NCBI RefSeq assembly: GCF_007655005.1
Contig: NZ_SZVW01000011.1
Span: 62,001-126,000 of the forward strand
DNA: 64,000 nucleotides
Reading direction: 5' to 3'
Origin: Streptomyces tibetensis
GTDB lineage: Bacteria; Actinomycetota; Actinomycetes; Streptomycetales; Streptomycetaceae
Position numbers and translations under genes: made by a program. The notes under the pieces were generated by a model. It made no database searches, was not told the DNA's origin, and saw only the letters and a program-made list of their open reading frames with translations. This document shows positions 60,138 through 64,000 of the stretch, piece after piece. Numbering within the stretch: the stretch's first letter is position 1; every line of letters begins with the position of its first letter.

Positions 60138-60836
60138 ATGGCGAAGATCCTCTTCGTGATCACGGCGTCCGACCACTGGACGCTGGCCGACGGAACCCGC
60201 CAGCCGGCCGGGTTCTGGGCCGAGGAAGCCCTCGGCCCGTACCAGGTCTTCAAGGAGGCCGGATACGAGATCGCGGCGGCGACCCCCGGCGGCGTGCCCC
60301 CGACCGCCGACGCCCTCAGCCTCACCGCGGAGTTCAACGGCGGCGAGGAGGGCGCCGAGCGCATGCGGACCGCGCTGCGGAAGGCCACCGAGCTGGCGCA
60401 CCCGATGCGCATCGAGGACGTGGACATCGACGACTACGTGGCCGTCTTCTACCCGGGCGGCTGGGGTCCGATGGAGGACCTGCCCGACGACGCCGAGTCC
60501 GGCAGGCTGCTCACCGAGTGGCTCGCCTCTGGCAAGCCCGTGTCCCTGGTCTGCCACGGCCCCGCCGCGCTGCTGGCCACCATCGGCCCGGACGGGACCT
60601 CCCCGTACGCCGGCTACCGGCTGACCGGCCTGTCCAACGCCGAGGAGAAGCAGAACGGGCTCGCGGACCGCGCGAAGTGGTTGCTCCAGGACCGCCTGGT
60701 CAGCGACCTCGAGGCGGACTACCGCGAGGCCGATCCCTTCACCCCGCACGTCCAGGTCGACCGCACGCTGTACACCGGCCAGAACCCGTACTCGGCCGTT
60801 CCCCTGGCCCACGAGCTGGTCAAAGCACTGAGCTGA
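60138..60836 (+). CDS. DJ-1/PfpI-family protein (HchA-like)
   Basis: 232 residues. Nucleophile Cys in VSLVCHGPAALL, with the Glu of PFWGWG-type region PGGWGPMED and the N-terminal ILFVITASDHW. Glyoxalase III or deglycase activity is known in this family. Last gene of the operon. Confidence 0.9.
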   Translation: MAKILFVITASDHWTLADGTRQPAGFWAEEALGPYQVFKEAGYEIAAATPGGVPPTADALSLTAEFNGGEEGAERMRTALRKATELAHPMRIEDVDIDDYVAVFYPGGWGPMEDLPDDAESGRLLTEWLASGKPVSLVCHGPAALLATIGPDGTSPYAGYRLTGLSNAEEKQNGLADRAKWLLQDRLVSDLEADYREADPFTPHVQVDRTLYTGQNPYSAVPLAHELVKALS

Positions 60837-60958
60837 CTGCCGGGCGGTATCCGCTGCGGTGGCCGGGTGCGTACGCGCGCACCTGGCCACCTTCCCCTTT
60901 TCCGGCTCCGGAAGCGCCCGCAGAACGACGGGGCTCACCGCCCACTGGCCGAACAGAC

Positions 60959-60982
60959 AGGGGAGGAATCTGTCCCCCCTAT
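60959..60982 (+). promoter_or_regulatory. 24-bp XRE-regulon operator before the XRE gene
   Basis: AGGGGAGGAATCTGTCC followed by CCCCTAT. It abuts TATAAA at 60980-60985, so it overlaps the core promoter, consistent with autorepression. 32 bp before the XRE ATG. Confidence 0.65.
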
Positions 60983-61013
60983 AAATCGCGCCGTTTGTGC
61001 CAGGCTGAAGGTC

Positions 61014-61883
61014 ATGAACCGCAACCCTCATCTGAACGAGCTGGGTGAGTTCCTCAAGGCCCGCCGTGCTGAGCTCACCCCCTCCGAGGTGGGCCTGCGC
61101 GGCGGGCATCGGCGGCGTGTGAAGGGTCTGCGCCGCGAGGAAGTGGCCCTCCTCGCCGCGATCAGTACGGAGTACTACACGCGGATCGAACAGGGCCGCC
61201 TCCAGGCGTCTGCTCCCCTCCTCGACGAGATCGCCCAGGTGCTCCGTCTCAACGACGCCCAGCGCATCTACCTCTTCCACCTCGCCGCGAAGGAGAGGGT
61301 GCGCCCGTCGACGTATCGCGAGCGGCAGCAGGTGGACCCGCAGCTGCAGCGCATGCTGGACGATCTGACGACCTCCCCGGCCTTCGTCATCGGCCGCTGC
61401 ACCGACATCCTCGGCTGGAACCGGCTCGCCGCCGCCCTGTGGACCGACTTCGGGCGCTATCCCGAGCAGGAGCGGGTGTTCGTCCGGCTGCTGTTCACCG
61501 AACCGTGGATGCGCGAGTTGTACGTCGACTGGGAGGAGGTCACCCGGCTGGCCATCGCCCAGCTGCGCATGGAGAGCGCGCGCTATCCCGACGACCAGCC
61601 TCTGACCGCACTGGTCGAGGAGCTGTCCGCCCGTGACGCTCAGTTCCGGCAGTGGTGGACCGAACATGACGTCGCCATGCGGGGCAACGGCGTCAAGAAG
61701 CTGCGCCACCCGGTCGTGGGCGAGCTGACGCTCGACTGGAACACGCTCACCTGCGGCACGGACCCCGACCAGCACATCATCGTGTGGAACGCAGCACCCG
61801 GCTCGCCGTCCCACGACGGGCTGCGGGTCCTCGCCTCCTGGGCCGCCGAGCAGAAACCGACGGCGTCCGACGCGACCAGCTGA
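61014..61883 (+). CDS. XRE-family regulator with MmyB-like ligand-binding domain
   Basis: 289 residues. N-terminal helix-turn-helix: LGEFLKARRAELTPSEVGLRGGHRRRVKGLRREEVALLAAISTEYYTRIEQG. C-terminal MmyB-like domain (PAFVIGRCTDILGWNRLAAALWTDF ... HPVVGELTLDWNTL), known to bind small ligands. Flanked by two copies of a 24-bp operator and probably represses itself and the neighbouring operons. Confidence 0.92.
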   Translation: MNRNPHLNELGEFLKARRAELTPSEVGLRGGHRRRVKGLRREEVALLAAISTEYYTRIEQGRLQASAPLLDEIAQVLRLNDAQRIYLFHLAAKERVRPSTYRERQQVDPQLQRMLDDLTTSPAFVIGRCTDILGWNRLAAALWTDFGRYPEQERVFVRLLFTEPWMRELYVDWEEVTRLAIAQLRMESARYPDDQPLTALVEELSARDAQFRQWWTEHDVAMRGNGVKKLRHPVVGELTLDWNTLTCGTDPDQHIIVWNAAPGSPSHDGLRVLASWAAEQKPTASDATS

Positions 61884-61937
61884 GCCATCTCCCCACAGAG
61901 GCCCACACAGCTCGGCTCGCCGTGCCCTGTCCTGCGC

Positions 61938-61961
61938 GGGGGAGAAATCCGTCCCTCCTAT
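61938..61961 (+). promoter_or_regulatory. 24-bp XRE-regulon operator before the oxidoreductase gene
   Basis: GGGGGAGAAATCCGTCC followed by CTCCTAT, about 99 bp upstream of the oxidoreductase ATG. Same spacing and layout as the other two full sites. Confidence 0.65.
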
Positions 61962-62059
61962 GGCAGCATCCCCGCCAAGATCTCTCCCCTTTTGCGGGTT
62001 CATGCGAGACGCGAGAGTCGGACACCTCAACGACCGCTCGTCAAGACGAGGTGCTTCGC

Positions 62060-62992
62060 ATGAAGGCTGTAGGTTTCACGGAATTCGGTGGGCCGGAGGT
62101 GCTCCAGATCCTGGAGCTGCCCGTCCCGGAGGCTGGTCCCGGCGAGGTGCGCATCCGCGTGCGTGCGGCGACCGTCAGCGCGGTCGACGCCCTGCAGCGC
62201 AGCGGACCTGCCCGGTCCCCCGAAGCCCGGCCGCCGTTCGTCCCCGGCATGGAGGCCGCCGGCGTCGTGGACCAGATCGGCGCGGGTACGGACACGGACC
62301 TCAGCGTCGGTGACCATGTCATGGCGATCGTCCTGGCCGACGGCTCTCGTGGCGCCTATGCCGAGCAGGTCGTCGTGCCGGCGGAGTCGGTGGTGCGCGC
62401 TCCCCGCGGCGCGAGCGACGAGCAGGCCGCGTCGCTGCCGATGAACGGCCTGACCGCGCGCCTGGCGCTGGACACCCTCGGCCTGGAGGCCAGGCAGACC
62501 GTCGCCGTCACCGGAGCGGCCGGCGCGGTGGGCGGTTACGCCGTCCAGCTGGCCAAGGCGGACGGGCTGCGGGTGGTGGCCGACGCCTCGGAGCAGGACG
62601 AGACCCTGGTCAAGGAACTCGGCGCCGACATCGTGCTGCGTCGCGGAGCCGAGTACCCGGGCCGGGTCCGTGCTCAGGTCCCGGAGGGCGTCGACGGGCT
62701 CCTCGACGGCGCGTCCCTCGGCGCGCTCACCGCCCGGGCGGTGCGTGACGGTGGCCGGGTGGTGACCCTGCGCGGCTACGACGGCCCCGGCGAGCGAGGC
62801 ATCGTCTACGAGCCGATCGTCGTGTTCCGCTACGCCCGGGAGCACGCCAAGCTCGACCGGCTCCGGCAGCAGGTGGAAGAAGGCCGTATCACCCTCCGGG
62901 TCGCCAGGACATTCCCCGCAGAGCAGGCCGCCGAAGCACACCGTCTGCTCGCGGCGGGCGGTGTGCGGGGCCGACTGGTCCTGACGTTCTGA
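62060..62992 (+). CDS. NADP-dependent oxidoreductase (quinone reductase-like MDR family)
   Basis: 310 residues. N-terminus MKAVGFTEFGGPEVLQILELPVPEAGPGEVRIRVRAATVS, nucleotide motif VAVTGAAGAVGGYAVQLAK, no zinc ligands. Likely quinone or enone reductase. GAGGTG upstream of ATG. Controlled by the XRE-type operator. Confidence 0.9.
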   Translation: MKAVGFTEFGGPEVLQILELPVPEAGPGEVRIRVRAATVSAVDALQRSGPARSPEARPPFVPGMEAAGVVDQIGAGTDTDLSVGDHVMAIVLADGSRGAYAEQVVVPAESVVRAPRGASDEQAASLPMNGLTARLALDTLGLEARQTVAVTGAAGAVGGYAVQLAKADGLRVVADASEQDETLVKELGADIVLRRGAEYPGRVRAQVPEGVDGLLDGASLGALTARAVRDGGRVVTLRGYDGPGERGIVYEPIVVFRYAREHAKLDRLRQQVEEGRITLRVARTFPAEQAAEAHRLLAAGGVRGRLVLTF

Positions 62993-63080
62993 CGCGGAGC
63001 ACGAGAGGACGCTGACACGGCTGCCCTCGACGCCGTGCAGCGGGTGCAGCAGGACAGCCCAAGAAGTCCGGCCGCACCCG

Positions 63081-64000
63081 CTACACGGCGAACGCGTCGA
63101 CCTGCGTCAGCTGCGCCGACAGTTCCCACAGCCGTGCCGCCTGCTCGGGGTCGGTCGCCCAGTCCTTCACACCCCGCATCCCGCCGTCGCCGGGAGCGGG
63201 GTCTGCCACGTCGCAGTCCTCGAGGTAGAGACCGCCCATGTTGGCCAGCCGGGGCGAGGTCGCCGCCCACACCTGCGTGGCCGCCCCTTGCTGCGGGGTC
63301 TTGAAGAAGTCCGGGTCGCGCAGGTCGCCGTCCTCGTCGAACCAGCCGAACTCCACCCTCTCCTCCTCGGGCACGTGCCGCAGGAGCGGTGTGATGATCA
63401 CGCCGGGATGCACGGCGAAGGCGCGGACGCCGAAGTCCTGGGCGAGCCTGTCCAGGTGCACCGCGAACAGCGCGTTCGCCGTCTTGGCCTGCCCGTACGC
63501 CTGCCACTTGTCGTAACCTCGCTCCCACTGGACGTCGTCCCAGCGGATGCCGGACATGTGGTGGCCGCCGGAGGAGACGGAGACCACCCGGGCGCCGCCG
63601 GACGCGAGGGCCGGCCACAGTCGGTTGACGAGGGCGAAGTGGCCGAGGTGGTTGATCGCGAACTGCGCCTCCCAGCCGGGCCCCACCCGCGTTTCGGGGC
63701 AAGCCATGATCCCGGCGCTGTCGATGACGAAGTCGATGCTCCTGCCCGAGGCGAGGAACCCCTCCGCGAAGCCGCGCACGCTCTCCAGGTCGCCGAGGTC
63801 CAGTTCGTCGACCTCGACACCGGGAACCCCGTCCAGGGCCTTCCGCGCATCCCCGGGCCGACGCGCGGGGACGATGAGGCGGGCGCCGGCCCGGGTGAGC
63901 GCGCGAGTGGTCTCCAGGCCGATGCCCGAGTAGCCGCCCGTGACGATGGCGAGCTTCCCGCTGAGGTCGATGCCCTGCAGGACGTCGTCGGCGGTGCTCC
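63081..64000 (-). CDS. Partial SDR (retinol-dehydrogenase/LPOR-like)
   Basis: At least 306 residues, N-terminus cut by the window edge. Reads IDLSGKLAIVTGGYSGIGLETTRALTRAGARLIVPARR (cofactor), DSAGIMACPETRV, VSVSSGGHHMSG and the catalytic pair in YGQAKTAN. Convergent with the MDR gene upstream. Substrate unknown. Confidence 0.88.
   Translation of the reverse strand, partial: STADDVLQGIDLSGKLAIVTGGYSGIGLETTRALTRAGARLIVPARRPGDARKALDGVPGVEVDELDLGDLESVRGFAEGFLASGRSIDFVIDSAGIMACPETRVGPGWEAQFAINHLGHFALVNRLWPALASGGARVVSVSSGGHHMSGIRWDDVQWERGYDKWQAYGQAKTANALFAVHLDRLAQDFGVRAFAVHPGVIITPLLRHVPEEERVEFGWFDEDGDLRDPDFFKTPQQGAATQVWAATSPRLANMGGLYLEDCDVADPAPGDGGMRGVKDWATDPEQAARLWELSAQLTQVDAFAV

Overview
The window is high-GC actinomycete DNA, almost certainly from a Streptomyces. 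The evidence is a very GC-rich third codon position, GTG and TTG starts, ATGA-coupled operons, an AfsR-type SARP regulator, a SigB/SigF-type sigma factor with partner-switching genes, and NRPS and type II PKS genes.

Positions 1 to about 34.9 kb hold a biosynthetic gene cluster that runs off the left edge. Core genes: two multimodular NRPSs (A-T-C-A-T and C-A-T-C-A-T), an MbtH partner, a free-standing condensation domain, and a small type II PKS set (ACP, KS, a KS-like chain-length factor without the active-site Cys, a ketoreductase, and a DsbA/HCCA-isomerase-like protein). Precursor genes: sbnA-like and sbnB-like genes (2,3-diaminopropionate, Dap), a carbamoyltransferase that could make a ureido group on Dap, and trpE, trpG and trpD (tryptophan or anthranilate). 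Tailoring genes: a tryptophan halogenase with its flavin reductase, and an aromatic-type FAD monooxygenase. Export: an MFS protein and a CPA2-type antiporter. The best-supported reading is an acylated peptide containing Dap or ureido-Dap and chlorotryptophan. No thioesterase and no dehydratase is visible.

Two unusual small ORFs sit inside the cluster operons. One, between trpG and trpD, encodes a secreted peptide with a signal sequence followed by five DPWS motifs in 12-residue tandem repeats. The other is an Asn-rich 46-residue sequence fused in frame to the end of the FAD monooxygenase, with its own possible start and ribosome site. Six promoter regions carry direct heptamer repeats with an 11-bp period (GTATAGG-N4-CGATAGC-like), the layout expected for SARP binding. 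These sites define the operons and link nearly the whole cluster to the SARP gene at 31.9-34.9 kb.

Positions 35 to 64 kb are accessory or housekeeping DNA: a Doc/antitoxin pair, RNase J, MerR and TetR regulators, an SDR/oxidoreductase/hydrolase group, an ABC exporter, a flavin monooxygenase, a stress sigma factor with STAS and ATP-binding regulators plus a broken PP2C phosphatase gene, a molybdopterin S/N-oxide reductase, an EF-hand protein, a secreted SGNH hydrolase, and a right-hand redox/detoxification regulon. In that regulon an XRE-type regulator gene, a four-gene operon and an oxidoreductase gene share a 24-bp promoter element. No tRNA, rRNA, CRISPR array or intact insertion sequence was recognised.
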